From Streptomyces ambofaciens ATCC 23877 (lineage in GTDB: Bacteria; Actinomycetota; Actinomycetes; Streptomycetales; Streptomycetaceae): a stretch of 64,000 nt of DNA. Each line of letters opens with the position of its first letter. The stretch's first letter is position 1. Both the position numbers and the translations under genes were made by a program. The notes below the pieces were generated by a model. It had not been told where the DNA came from. It made no database searches and saw nothing but the letters and a program-made list of their open reading frames with translations. Shown piece after piece: positions 18,105 to 26,786 of this stretch. Location: positions 6,559,001 to 6,623,000 of the forward strand of contig NZ_CP012382.1 of assembly GCF_001267885.1 (NCBI RefSeq). The letters run 5' to 3'.

Positions 18105-19682
18105 CTACCCCCGGAAGCCGAGCAGCCCGTGCAGCGTCGAGCCGCGTGAGGATGCGGACGCCGCCTTGGACTCCAGTGGCTTCGGCGCGGGCAGCGCCGC
18201 GCACACGGCGTCCGCCTCGCCGTCGCCGCGCGGCACGGTGCCGTCGGCGAGGTAGGCGGCCAGGTGCTCGTCCAGACAGGTGTTGCCGCTCAGCGTGATG
18301 CCGTGGTTCCCGCCGCCCTCCTCGACCACCAGGCTGGAGCCGCGCAGCAGCCGGTGCACGGTGACGCCGCCCTCGTAGGGGGTGGCCGCGTCGCCGGTCG
18401 CCTGGAACAGCAGGGCCGGCGGGAGTTCCCGGTTGGTGACGTCCACCGGCCGCCGCGACGCGGTGGGCCAGAAGGCGCACGGCGCGTTGTACCAGGCGTT
18501 GTTCCAGGTCATGAAGGGCGCCTTCTCGTACACGTCCTCGTTGTCGTCGCGCCACTCGTCCCAGTCGCGCGGCCACCCGGCGTCGCGGCACTGCACGGAG
18601 GCGTAGACGCTGTAGCCGTTCTCCCCGGAGGCGTCCACGGCACCGAAGTTCTCGTACGCCTCCACCAGCAGGCCGGTGTCGGCGTCGTTCACGTACGCGG
18701 CGAACGCCTCCGCCAGATAGGGCCAGTAGCCGTTGTAGTAGCCGCCGGGGAGGAAGGTGTCCTCCAGTTCCGAGGCGCCGACCTTCCCGCCCGCCGGCTC
18801 CTTCGCCAGTGCCGTCCGCATGGCGTACCACGCGGTCTCGACGCGCTCCGGGTCGGTGCCCAGCCCGTACGCCCCGTCGTGCTCGGCGATCCAGGCCAGG
18901 AAGGCCCGGTGGCGGTCGTCGAAGACGTGGTCCTGGTTGAGGTTGGCGTCGTACCAGACGTCGGTCGGGTCGACGACGGAGTCCAGGACCAGGCGCCGTA
19001 CGCGGTCCGGGTGGAGCTTCGCGTAGACGGCGCCCAGATAGGTGCCGTACGAGTACCCGAAGTAGTTGATCCGCTCCGCGCCGAGCGCCGCGCGGATCGC
19101 GTCCACGTCCCGCGCGGCGCTGACCGTGTCGATGTACGGCAGCACGTCCGCGTACTTCGCGCCGCAGGCGTCGGCGAAGCCCTTCGCGCGCGCGAGGTTG
19201 GCTTCTTCGACGGCCGGATCGGCGGGCAGGGAGTCGGGGCGCACCGGATCGAAGTGGCCCGGCAGGCAGTTGAGGGCGGGCTCGCTCTTCCCCACCCCGC
19301 GCGGGTCGAACCCGATGACGTCGTACTGCGCGGCCACCTCCGGGGGCAGCGAGGACGCCACGAACCCGGCGAGCGTCCGTCCGCTGCCGCCCGGGCCGCC
19401 GGGGTTGACCAGCAAGGGGCCCTGGTACGCCGCACCGGTGTGCGGGATGCGGGACAGCGCCAGCGTGATCCGCCGCCCGTCCGGACGGTCGTGGTCGAGC
19501 GGCACCGAGAGGGACGCGCACTGGAGGGTGGGGTAGTCGCTCGTGCCGCACTTCTTCCAGCTGGGCTTCGCGGCCTGCGAGGCGTCCGACCGGTGCGGTG
19601 CGCTCGCCTCGGCGGGGAGCGCTGTGACGGTCCCGGCGGCGATGACGGCGGCGCCGCACAGCACGGCTGCGCGTTGTCTCAT
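18105..19682 (-). CDS. Secreted alpha/beta-hydrolase, S33 tripeptidyl-aminopeptidase type
   Basis: 525 aa from the ATG at 19682. It begins with a signal peptide (MRQRAAVLCGAAVIAAGTVT, with a cleavable ALPAEASA region). The nucleophile elbow GYSYGTYLG supplies the Ser, GDAATP the acid and GGNHGITL the His. It resembles the extracellular tripeptidyl aminopeptidases of Streptomyces that trim N-termini of secreted proteins. Seven or more Cys suggest disulfides, fitting secretion. Confidence 0.87.
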   Translation of the reverse strand: MRQRAAVLCGAAVIAAGTVTALPAEASAPHRSDASQAAKPSWKKCGTSDYPTLQCASLSVPLDHDRPDGRRITLALSRIPHTGAAYQGPLLVNPGGPGGSGRTLAGFVASSLPPEVAAQYDVIGFDPRGVGKSEPALNCLPGHFDPVRPDSLPADPAVEEANLARAKGFADACGAKYADVLPYIDTVSAARDVDAIRAALGAERINYFGYSYGTYLGAVYAKLHPDRVRRLVLDSVVDPTDVWYDANLNQDHVFDDRHRAFLAWIAEHDGAYGLGTDPERVETAWYAMRTALAKEPAGGKVGASELEDTFLPGGYYNGYWPYLAEAFAAYVNDADTGLLVEAYENFGAVDASGENGYSVYASVQCRDAGWPRDWDEWRDDNEDVYEKAPFMTWNNAWYNAPCAFWPTASRRPVDVTNRELPPALLFQATGDAATPYEGGVTVHRLLRGSSLVVEEGGGNHGITLSGNTCLDEHLAAYLADGTVPRGDGEADAVCAALPAPKPLESKAASASSRGSTLHGLLGFRG

Positions 19683-19792
19683 GGCGTTCTCCCAGGACTC
19701 CCAGGGCGGAGCGGCTGCGGTCCGCGCGGGTCGCGGTCCTCGCCGCATCGTCCCGGCGAGCGCCGCCAGAAGAACGCTTTCTGTTCATACTT

Positions 19793-19806
19793 GACCCAAT
19801 TGGGTC
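19793..19806. promoter_or_regulatory. 14-bp perfect palindrome
   Basis: GACCCAATTGGGTC is a perfect palindrome in the short gap between the S33 peptidase start and the end of the radical SAM gene. TTGACC within it could also act as a -35 on the plus strand. It may be an operator for the peptidase gene, about 110 bp upstream of its start; this is inference. Confidence 0.35.
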
Positions 19807-19825
19807 GGTAGATGCCCTCGAATGC

Positions 19826-20505
19826 TCAGAGGAGCGACAGCTGGACCGGCTCGGTCGGCTCGGTCGGCGCGGCCCCGGAGGCCGAGGGCCCGGCCGCCGC
19901 GAGGCCCGTACCCGGCTCCGGCCGGGCGATCCGCCGAGGCGTCCCCCCGCGCGCGGGGCCGATGCCGTACTCCTCGGCCAGGTCGTGCACCTGGCGGGTG
20001 ATCCGGCGCTGGTACCACTTCGGGGCGTAGGCGCCCTCCGCGTACAGCCGCTCGTAGCGGCGCACCAGGTGCGGGTGGTGGTGCCCCAGCCAGCTCATGA
20101 ACCACTCCCGGGCGCCCGGCCGCAGGTGCAGCACCAGGGGTGTCACGGACGTGGCGCCCGCGGCGGCGACGGCGCGCACGGTCGCACGCAGCTGGGCCGG
20201 CTCGTCGCCCAGGAACGGGATGACCGGCGCCATCAGCACCCCGCAGCCGATGCCGTGCCGGGCGAGGGTCCGGACGACCTCCAGGCGGCGCTCCGGCGCG
20301 GGCGTCCCCGGTTCCACGGTGCGCCACAGCTCGTCGTCGGTGAAGCCGACCGAGACCGAGATCCCGACGTCGGTCACCCGCGCGGCCCGTGTCAGCAGGT
20401 CCAGGTCGCGCAGGATCAGCGTGCCCTTGGTCAGGATCGAGAAGGGGTTCGCCCGCTCGGTGAGGGCCGAGATGATGCCCGGCATCAGCCGGTAGCGGCC
20501 CTCGG
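19826..20505 (-). pseudogene. 3' part of an Rv2578c-family radical SAM gene, cut by element 1
   Basis: About 226 codons of the C-terminal half, reading from GRYRLMPGIISALTERANPF to the stop. The Rv2578c-type body is intact (SILTKGTLILRDLDLL, WRTVEPGTPAPERRLE, WYQRRITRQVHDLAEE), but the [4Fe-4S] CxxxCxxC motif is missing because it lies on the fragment near 30,650. Joining codon-for-codon across CCTCGG restores ...CYQRAEGRYRLMPG. A separate product is unlikely to be made, although a GTG at the junction could start one. Confidence 0.9.
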
Positions 20506-20520
20506 AGGGTTGCACACTTC
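20495..20520. other. Left attachment junction (attL) of element 1
   Basis: Host sequence GGTAGCGGC meets element sequence at core CCTCGG (20500-20505). The element arm GTTGCACAC at 20509-20517, 3 bp from the core, mirrors GTGTACAAC at 30461-30469 on the other end. This symmetry is what large serine integrases require in attP. Confidence 0.85.
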
Positions 20521-20544
20521 CCTAAGCGGCTCTGACCTGCGAAT

Positions 20545-22200
20545 ATGTCCGGCATGAACACACAGACGGACGACACAAGCCACCTCATCGACTTGGTGTG
20601 TCGGAAGAGTCAGGCGGTCAAGAGCAAGACCGGCCGCCGGGAAATCTCGGTCAGCGCACAGGAAGCCCGAGGCCGCAAGACGGCCGAACTACTCGGCCTG
20701 ACTGTTCGTCATGTATGGCGCGAGGTTGGGTCGGCATCCCGCTTTCGCCGGTCCAAGAAAGTGCCTAAGCAGGATCTCGCGCTACAGGCTTTGGACCGTG
20801 GCGAAATCGGGGCCCTGTGGGTGTTCCGCTTGGACCGATGGACCCGCCGGGGTGCCGGTGCCATTCTCTCAATCGTAGAGCCCGCAGACGGCCGACCCCG
20901 CCGCTTGCTGATCGACAACGGCGACGCCGACAACCCCGGTATCGGACTGGACAGCGCTAACCCTCGGGACCGTTCAGAACTCATCCGCCGCGCCGAGGAC
21001 GCCCGCGAGGAAACCGAGGTACTGAGCGAGCGAGTCAGGAACACCAAGACTTTCCAGCTCGAAAATGGAGAGTGGCTTAACGGGGTCGCCCCTTACGGTC
21101 TGCGCGTCGTCACTGTCTCCGCGTTCGATGAGGACGGCGAGGAGATAGAGGAACGGAAGCTACAGCGAGACCCGGAAACGTCCGCAGGTATTCCGGGTGA
21201 GCCCCAGGTAACCAAGATGGAGATTGCCCGCTTGGTTACGTACGAATGGCCGGTGGCGCGAGTGACTAAGCGAGAGATGGCACGCCGATTGAATGAGCGC
21301 GGTGTTCCGTCGCCCACGGGCGGTGACTGGGCATTCAGTACCGTTGCGAACATGATCGGAAATCCCGCGTACGCCGGATGGCAGATAACCGGACGCTCCG
21401 ACAACCGGTCGCGTCGAATGCTCTACCTCAACGAGAACGGCGAAAAGGTCAGCGTCATGGTCGGCCCGCCGCTGCTCACCGATGAGGAATACAACGAGGC
21501 GCAGGCAGCATCGCGCGGAAATGGGCCCCCGGCAGACGCCGAGTCGTGGAAGGCAAAGCACCTGCTGACTGACCTACTCGAATGCTGCGGCTGTTTCTCG
21601 TCCATGCCGAGCGCCGGAACGTCGTACGCCTGTTGGCGCTCCCGCGCTGGCGGAGTGTGCCCCGCCCCCGCGAACGCTGCGGCTTACAGCGCTGAGGAAT
21701 ACGTCTTCCAGCGCTGGTCTGCCCGCCTCCACTCGGCCGACCTAGACGACCCGCTGTTGGTCATCGTGGCGGAGCGCTGGGCGGCCCGAAAGGACCCGCA
21801 GGCATCCGAGGAGGAGCAGACCGCTAGGGCCGCTCTGGCGGACGCAGAGCGCGTTCTCTCCCGCCTCTGGCAGGACCGGCGCGCAGGACTGTTCGACGGC
21901 CCCTCAGAGCGGTTCTTCGCCCCGCAACTCACCGAGGCGAACGCGGCCGTCATGGCAGCGCAAAAGGCCCTCGACGGCATACGGGGCACGGGGCCGGTGG
22001 ATATCTCGTTCCTGCTGGACCTAGAGCAGCAGCGGGAAGCGTGGGAAGCGGCAGACCTCCCGCTTAAGCGCGATCTCTTGAGACTGGCGATCCGCCGAAT
22101 CCGAGTGCGGCGCGCACCCAAGCGGGGAGTCCAGTTCGACGGAGATTCCCGCATGGAGATCAATTGGCTTGACGAGCCCGCGTGGGACACGGCTGCCTGA
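20545..22200 (+). CDS. Large serine recombinase (integrase) of element 1
   Basis: 551 aa (start 20545; an ATG at 20554 is equally possible). The N-terminal resolvase domain has the catalytic Ser in CRKSQA (S22) and the RLDRWTRR helix. The recombinase domain follows (GVPSPTGGDWAFSTVANMIGNPAYAG). A zinc-ribbon with Cys pairs (ECCGC...YACW...VCPA) and a coiled coil (about 395-500) come next. It acts on attP/attB to insert and, with a directionality factor, excise the element. The gene lies 25 bp from attL, as usual. No directionality factor was identified. Confidence 0.95.
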   Translation: MSGMNTQTDDTSHLIDLVCRKSQAVKSKTGRREISVSAQEARGRKTAELLGLTVRHVWREVGSASRFRRSKKVPKQDLALQALDRGEIGALWVFRLDRWTRRGAGAILSIVEPADGRPRRLLIDNGDADNPGIGLDSANPRDRSELIRRAEDAREETEVLSERVRNTKTFQLENGEWLNGVAPYGLRVVTVSAFDEDGEEIEERKLQRDPETSAGIPGEPQVTKMEIARLVTYEWPVARVTKREMARRLNERGVPSPTGGDWAFSTVANMIGNPAYAGWQITGRSDNRSRRMLYLNENGEKVSVMVGPPLLTDEEYNEAQAASRGNGPPADAESWKAKHLLTDLLECCGCFSSMPSAGTSYACWRSRAGGVCPAPANAAAYSAEEYVFQRWSARLHSADLDDPLLVIVAERWAARKDPQASEEEQTARAALADAERVLSRLWQDRRAGLFDGPSERFFAPQLTEANAAVMAAQKALDGIRGTGPVDISFLLDLEQQREAWEAADLPLKRDLLRLAIRRIRVRRAPKRGVQFDGDSRMEINWLDEPAWDTAA

Positions 22201-22209
22201 GCAAGAACC

Positions 22210-22248
22210 AAGGGCCCCGTTCGGAGAGTGATCCGGGCGGGGCCCTTT
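22210..22248 (+). terminator. Integrase terminator
   Basis: AAGGGCCCCG and its complement CGGGGCCCTT form a 10-bp stem 10 bases after the integrase stop codon. Together with the TTTGC tail it should end integrase transcription. Confidence 0.85.
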
Positions 22249-22752
22249 GCTATGCCCTAGGAAGCCACAGACGGCCGTCTGAGCGCCTTACAGCCCCGAG
22301 GTGGGACCGAGTACCGGAGAGGCGTCGAGAGGCCGTCAGAGAGGCGTACAGAGCCTCGGAGGGCAGCGGGCGGGAAAAGCGCCGTAACACAGCGGGGAGG
22401 GGGCGAGTGTGTCGAGTGCTGTTTCAGAGAGGCACTTTGGCAAGCCCTATAGAAACCCTATGTACTCCTTGGTTTGTGTCTCAGAATCAACACTCACAAC
22501 ATAACCCCAGGTCAGAGGGGGTCTGTCGCTGTGTCGATTCTCTGAGCCGTGCCGATTCCCCCTCGCTGGAATAGGCGGCATTTCCAATCCATATAACGAA
22601 TCGGTAACGACCGTGCGGCCTATGTCCGTTCCGACCGCGTATGCACTTCACAAACTCGCTCGTAGTAAGTAGCAGGCGCAAGCCACTCGATCTCTCATAC
22701 GTGTAGGCACTCGCGCGCGATTCGTTGTCCTGGCGTCCCAGGGTTTCGCGTT

Positions 22753-22778
22753 GACCTCCCCGGAACGTTACGGGGTGC
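22753..22778 (+). repeat. 26-bp palindromic repeat, copy A
   Basis: Its core is CCCCGGAACGTTACGGGG, preceded by GACCT and followed by TGC. It is the exact reverse complement of copy B (25968-25993) and matches copy C (from 28821) in 24 of 25 bases. It lies upstream of the element's structural gene block. Confidence 0.85.
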
Positions 22779-22852
22779 CTCTCTAAATCTCGCCCGTGCG
22801 CTGTTCGCTCCCGGCCCCTCTCCTGCCGGTTGAGCGTGCGCATGTGCGGCGG

Positions 22853-22902
22853 GGCCCCTCGGTCGGTTTCGGTCCGCCTCCCCCCGAGGGGCCTTTCTTT
22901 TT
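22853..22902 (+). terminator. Strong terminator without an assigned gene
   Basis: GGCCCCTCGG pairs with CCGAGGGGCC, followed by TTTCTTTTT on the plus strand. It sits 36 bp upstream of the zinc-finger gene, while the integrase already has its own terminator, so some plus-strand transcript must end here or leak from upstream. Confidence 0.8.
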
Positions 22903-22937
22903 CCCCTTGAGTCACAGACCAGAAAGGGGGTCACTGC

Positions 22938-23105
22938 GTGACCGCAATTTCCCTCTCCCGTTCCCGCTGCCGCATCTGTGGCTCACGGTTCCTGGATATC
23001 CGGCACGGCGGTATTCCCTCCGAACACTGCTCCCAGGAATGCAAGCGGGTTTCCACTCGCATCCGACAGCGCCGGTTCCGCGCGGGGGGTTCAACGTGCA
23101 CGTAA
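22938..23105 (+). CDS. Small zinc-finger protein
   Basis: 55 aa from a GTG behind AGAAAGGGGG. The Cys pattern CRIC ... HCSQEC with a basic C-terminal tail (KRVSTRIRQRRFR) suggests a single treble-clef or ribbon finger that binds nucleic acid. It is the first gene of the element's plus-strand block and overlaps the next by 10 bp. It could be an HNH remnant or a regulator; no function is assigned. Confidence 0.65.
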   Translation: MTAISLSRSRCRICGSRFLDIRHGGIPSEHCSQECKRVSTRIRQRRFRAGGSTCT

Positions 23106-23284
23106 TCACAATCCGCATTGACCGTGACGTTGCTACCTCGCTGCTTGCCGACGACCCCGCCGCTTGGGCAATCGCCACGGCCTTTATCCGAGGGCAGGCA
23201 GCCGATGTGCTGGCCGGTCGCCCTACTCCCCTAACTGAATTGCTCGCTGATCTCCGGAGGCTCACGCGTGACGACACCAATTGA
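23096..23284 (+). CDS. Unknown 62-aa protein
   Basis: GTG start at 23096 behind GGGGGG, overlapping both the upstream zinc-finger gene and the downstream connector gene. The sequence is mildly acidic and helical (DRDVATSLLADDPAAWAIAT, ELLADLRRLTRDD). I do not recognise a family. Tight overlap on both sides argues that it is a real gene. Confidence 0.6.
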   Translation: MHVITIRIDRDVATSLLADDPAAWAIATAFIRGQAADVLAGRPTPLTELLADLRRLTRDDTN

Positions 23285-23714
23285 GCCGGTACCCATGTGC
23301 ACCGTTGACGACGTAGAGGCGCGCATGGGCACGACCTTTGCCGACGCCGAGCGGAACATGATCAGCACGGGAATTCTCGATACCTCCGAGCTGATCGACC
23401 TTGAGGCAGCGTGGATCGACGGTATCCGTCCCGATCCGCTGCCCTACCTGTTCCGCATGATTTGCGCGACGGCCGTTATCCGCTGGTTCCGCAACCCCGA
23501 GGGCTACCGCTCCGAAATGGCCGGTGAGTACCAGTACCAATACGGCGGGGCCGCGACTCTCGGCAAGCCCGTACTAACCCGCGAGGAAAAGCAGCAGATC
23601 GCCCGGTACCTGGGACGTGGCGGCATTACCTCGGTCGCCGTTGGCGCTGATTACGACCTTTGCGAGCGAGCGCAGATCGTTCCCGCTTTCCGTCACCGTA
23701 CCTATTGGGGGTAA
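23268..23714 (+). CDS. Head-tail connector protein (Gp19/Gp15/Gp42-like)
   Basis: 148 aa from a GTG with RBS GGAGG. The layout TVDDVEARMGTTFADAERNM, then VIRWFRNPEGYRSEMAGEYQYQYG, then LTREEKQQIARYL, is that of the phage Gp19/Gp15/Gp42 connectors that sit under the portal. Element 2 has a counterpart (43423-43803) with the same NPxGxRSExAG pattern. In ordinary phages this gene follows the capsid gene; here it precedes the portal. Confidence 0.75.
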   Translation: MTTPIEPVPMCTVDDVEARMGTTFADAERNMISTGILDTSELIDLEAAWIDGIRPDPLPYLFRMICATAVIRWFRNPEGYRSEMAGEYQYQYGGAATLGKPVLTREEKQQIARYLGRGGITSVAVGADYDLCERAQIVPAFRHRTYWG

Positions 23715-23717
23715 TCC

Positions 23718-24302
23718 ATGAGCTTTCTTGACCCGAACTCCGCACCCGAGGCTGACCAGGATATTGACCCGGCCACGTTCGACGCCGAGGACAACGAACT
23801 AGCCAGCCTTGCCGAGCAGCTACGCACGCAGCTTGCGGAGATCGACGCCAAGCGCGCTGACGTTTCCAAGCGTCGCGTAGAGGCAGGCCCTTCCCGCGCG
23901 CAGATTCGCAGCGAACTTATGGAGTCGCTAAACCTTTTCGATGATGAGGACGACCCCATGCCGGCTGGGATTAAGCGAATTCTTGATAAGCACGCCAAGG
24001 AATGGCAGAAGACTTACCGTGATCGGCAGCGTGACGGAAAGATGCCGTCGGGCCGTAGTGACCACGGTGTGGGCGGAACTGGAATTGGTTTCGACATGCT
24101 CTTGGGTGACAAGGCTATGGAGCGCCTAACACGAGAGGTTGACGACTGGTTCACTTCCCGCGCCAATTCTCGAAACCGTCGCGGTGCTGAGGCGATCAAC
24201 TACGACTCAGCAATGGTTGACCGGCTGTACGAGCAGACGCGCACGGGCCGCAATCCTGACCTCATCGGCGCACCGTCCATCGTCTCTGATGGAGCGCGCT
24301 AA
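23718..24302 (+). CDS. Unknown 194-aa phage-type protein, possible scaffold or assembly factor
   Basis: An N-terminal acidic region is followed by a heptad-rich stretch (NELASLAEQLRTQLAEIDAKRADV, about residues 25-60), a basic middle part and a helical C-terminus. I do not recognise the family. The coiled coil next to the portal would suit a scaffold or capsid-size factor, but the gene lies before rather than after the portal. Stop and portal start overlap (TAATG). Confidence 0.5.
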   Translation: MSFLDPNSAPEADQDIDPATFDAEDNELASLAEQLRTQLAEIDAKRADVSKRRVEAGPSRAQIRSELMESLNLFDDEDDPMPAGIKRILDKHAKEWQKTYRDRQRDGKMPSGRSDHGVGGTGIGFDMLLGDKAMERLTREVDDWFTSRANSRNRRGAEAINYDSAMVDRLYEQTRTGRNPDLIGAPSIVSDGAR

Positions 24303-25735
24303 TGGACGTGTGGCTATCCCCTGATGCCCGGCTCACTCGGCCGGACGGCCCCGAGGGTACGGACTCGCCCACAATGGGGCCGGTCCTAGACACAATCCTC
24401 GGGAAGTACCGCGAGACCTACCCCCGCCTAGAGCGGGTGGAGCAGTACCTACACGGTCACCACGCACCGGCATATCTGCCCGAGGCGACGGCCGATGAGT
24501 TCCAGATGTTCCGTGAGCGCAGCGTGAAGAACTTCCTTCCGCTGGTGGTCGATGCGGTCGCGTCGAATCTCTACGTTGACGGCCTCCGTGCGGCCGGTGG
24601 AGGCGATAACTTCCCCGCGTGGGAGTCCTGGGACCGGAACGGCATGGTAGAGGCTCAGGCAGCCGTTCACCGTGACGCGCTGGCATTCGGTGAGGCTTAC
24701 GTGCGTGTCCTCCCCGGCGCGAACGGCCCCGAAATCGAACCGCTTTCCCCGCTGTCCGTCACGGCCCTATTCCAGCGGCCGAACGATCCCTTCCCGGTAG
24801 CCGCTGCTGTCCACGGTTCAACGTTCATCGGTGGTGAGCGTCGCGCGACCGTAGACCTGTATGACGACGAATTCGTATTCCGTCTCGTCAGCAAGGAAGA
24901 AGGCGACACCCCCGACGCTTCGGATTTCGTTGTTGTCGAGCAGCTAAAGCACGGCCTTTCTCACTGCCCAATCATCCGGTTCCGCAACGTGGCTTCAACG
25001 TCGCCTAACGTCCCCTCGCTCGGGGAGGTTGAGCCACTGATCCCCATTCAGGACCGACTCAACGACATTGAGCTATCGACCGCCATTGCCATTCAGTACG
25101 GCGCACACCGTCAGAAGTGGGTGGCCGGTGTCGAGCCTCCCAAGGAAAACGGAGGCGTATGGGATTGGGTGAAGGGTGCTTTCCGTAAGCGGGCAATTGA
25201 GTTCTCCGCGTCGCGTCTGATCGTTTTCCCGGATAAGGACACCAAGACTGGTCAGTACGACTCGACAGATATTGGGCCATACCTAGACGCGTACAACAAC
25301 ACCGTTAAGCACCTTGCCTCTATCGGTTCGCTGCCTCCGCATTTCATCACCGGTGACATGGTGAACCTGAGCGCCGAGGCTCTAGCGGCTGCGGAGGAAT
25401 CCCTACGCAAGAAGGTTCTTGACCGACAGCGGGGATTCGGTGGCGCATGGCGTCGCGTATTCCAAACGGTGGCCGAGCTAACCGGCGAGTCCCTGCCCGC
25501 CGACGCTGACATTGTGTGGCGTGACTGCACTCCGCGCAGCTTCCCGGCAACCGTTGACGCACTCGGCAAGATGGTTTCCGCAATGGGTGTTCCCCCCGAG
25601 GCTGCATGGCAGATGGTGCCCGGCATGACCCCGGCTCAGCTTGCCGAATGGCGCACGCTGGCCGAGGAGTTGGACCCGGCAACCAAGATGGCTAACGCGC
25701 TGGCAAAGTCCGTGATTGAGCCGGTGGCCGCATGA
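24302..25735 (+). CDS. Portal protein (SPP1 Gp6-like)
   Basis: 477 aa. It matches the element 2 portal in order and motifs: PLIPIQDRLNDIELSTAIAI, YGAHRQKWVAGVE, LPPHFITGDMVNLSAEAL and KKVLDRQRGFGGAWRR. A dodecameric portal forms the capsid's unique vertex and docks the terminase motor. Near the family's usual length of 450-510 aa, so it looks intact. Its stop overlaps the MuF start. Confidence 0.9.
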   Translation: MDVWLSPDARLTRPDGPEGTDSPTMGPVLDTILGKYRETYPRLERVEQYLHGHHAPAYLPEATADEFQMFRERSVKNFLPLVVDAVASNLYVDGLRAAGGGDNFPAWESWDRNGMVEAQAAVHRDALAFGEAYVRVLPGANGPEIEPLSPLSVTALFQRPNDPFPVAAAVHGSTFIGGERRATVDLYDDEFVFRLVSKEEGDTPDASDFVVVEQLKHGLSHCPIIRFRNVASTSPNVPSLGEVEPLIPIQDRLNDIELSTAIAIQYGAHRQKWVAGVEPPKENGGVWDWVKGAFRKRAIEFSASRLIVFPDKDTKTGQYDSTDIGPYLDAYNNTVKHLASIGSLPPHFITGDMVNLSAEALAAAEESLRKKVLDRQRGFGGAWRRVFQTVAELTGESLPADADIVWRDCTPRSFPATVDALGKMVSAMGVPPEAAWQMVPGMTPAQLAEWRTLAEELDPATKMANALAKSVIEPVAA

Positions 25736-26556
25736 CGCAAGCGGATATCGACCGCGCGTCTCGGGCCTACTACAACGAACAGTTGGCCATTTCCGGCACG
25801 CTTATGCAGCGGGTCATGGAATGGTGGTCAACGCTCAGTTGGCGCGCTGTGGAATCCGACTCTGACGCGCTGTGGCAGGAATACCGCGACATGGTGAGTG
25901 ATGCTCGGGGCCGGTCCTTTGCGGCCGGTTCCGACTATCACAACCGTGTGCGGGATCTGGCACTAGAGCACCCCGTAACGTTCCGGGGAGGTCAGCGGGA
26001 CACCGAGTCGGAAACCCGACAAGCGGCAGCATCGTTCTTTGTCCACACTGCGCCGGTCGCTCGGGAGATCAAGCGGGGCCGGTTGGATGACCCGGAATTC
26101 CTCGCAGAGCTAGACGACGTTATGTCTCGCGCTGGCACGAACCTTTCCCGTGATGCTGGCCGACTGGCCGAGGATGGCGGGCGGGATGCGCTGGCCGACG
26201 CACGCGAGAACGACCCCGAGGTAATCGGCTACTACCGCAAGACGGATGCCGACCCGTGCGGGTTCTGCGCGATGCTGGCCAGTCGTGGCGCTGCCTATAC
26301 CGAGGACCGGAATTCGTCCCGGTCCACTCGGTCATTCAAGGGTGACGACAACCCGGATCAGTACCACCCTGATTGCCACTGTCAGACGCTCCCGCTGTTC
26401 CGTGGCGTCTCGCTTCCGCCCGAGGATGAGGCCAAGCGAACTGAATACCTCCGGCTCTGGAATGACACCCCAGGGTCAGGAGAGGAGCAACGGCGCGCAT
26501 TCGTCCGAGCGTTCAACGAGCAGCGAGAGCAGCGCAGCGAAAGCGACGCAGCGTAA
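25732..26556 (+). CDS. MuF-like head morphogenesis protein
   Basis: 274 aa. The C-terminal domain has the conserved set CGFCAMLASRGAAYT ... DQYHPDCHCQTLP, the same Cys/His arrangement as the element 2 MuF protein. MuF proteins are minor head components injected or used in assembly. The gene contains copy B of the 26-bp repeat in its coding sequence, where it encodes HPVTFRGGQR. It starts within the portal stop (ATGA). Confidence 0.85.
   Translation: MTQADIDRASRAYYNEQLAISGTLMQRVMEWWSTLSWRAVESDSDALWQEYRDMVSDARGRSFAAGSDYHNRVRDLALEHPVTFRGGQRDTESETRQAAASFFVHTAPVAREIKRGRLDDPEFLAELDDVMSRAGTNLSRDAGRLAEDGGRDALADARENDPEVIGYYRKTDADPCGFCAMLASRGAAYTEDRNSSRSTRSFKGDDNPDQYHPDCHCQTLPLFRGVSLPPEDEAKRTEYLRLWNDTPGSGEEQRRAFVRAFNEQREQRSESDAA
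25968..25993 (-). repeat. 26-bp palindromic repeat, copy B (inverted, inside MuF gene)
   Basis: It is an exact reverse complement of copy A. Because it lies in coding sequence, it must satisfy both the protein (HPVTFRGG) and the DNA repeat. Confidence 0.85.
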
Positions 26557-26571
26557 CCGCTGACCGAACGC

Positions 26572-26710
26572 GCTTCCGTGGATTCCAAGGCGACCCCTGG
26601 GCACCCCCTCCCATTCGACCGTCACGGGCACCGTAAACGTGTAGGCGGTGACTCTTTACGGGTTCAGGGGTCGCTCAGGTGGACCCCTTCCCTTGGAATC
26701 CACGGAAAGC
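26572..26710 (+). ncRNA. Nested-hairpin element between MuF and small terminase
   Basis: Three concentric inverted repeats: an outer perfect 17-bp stem (26574-26590 with 26691-26707), a middle 9-bp stem CGACCCCTG/CAGGGGTCG (26591-26599 with 26665-26673) and an inner 7-bp stem CCGTAAA/TTTACGG (26631-26637 with 26655-26661). The whole 140 nt would fold into one long branched hairpin. It could be a structured RNA or a DNA site (pac/cos) read by the adjacent terminase. Type is uncertain. Confidence 0.55.
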
Positions 26711-26786
26711 CCCGATATCCAGGCCGGCTGCCGGTTACGCAGTGTGCCCATTTCCCTTTCTCTGTCCTTTCCCCTGGGGGTTCGTC

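Larger units (their letters stand above)
22249..22937. other. Long non-coding stretch in element 1
   Basis: Almost 690 bp between the integrase terminator and the next gene. It contains AGAGAGGC repeats (22315-22430), relatively AT-rich sequence with CCTATAG/CCCTATG boxes near 22447-22465, one copy of the 26-bp repeat (22753-22778) and a strong + terminator (22853-22902). No convincing gene is seen. A minus-strand frame (22487-22915) includes a stretch similar to part of the MuF protein, but it crosses the terminator. Confidence 0.6.

Noticed and set aside
22496..22512. ACAACATAACCCC in element 1 as a copy of the element 2 promoter repeat
   Set aside because: Only the -10-like part matches; there is no GTCACA at 17 bases and no GAAGATCTTC palindrome. 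Too weak to claim cross-regulation.
22487..22915. Minus-strand open frame of 142 codons in element 1
   Set aside because: It crosses the strong plus-strand terminator and copy A of the repeat and lacks an RBS. Only a short stretch resembles MuF protein, which I treat as part of the repeat finding.
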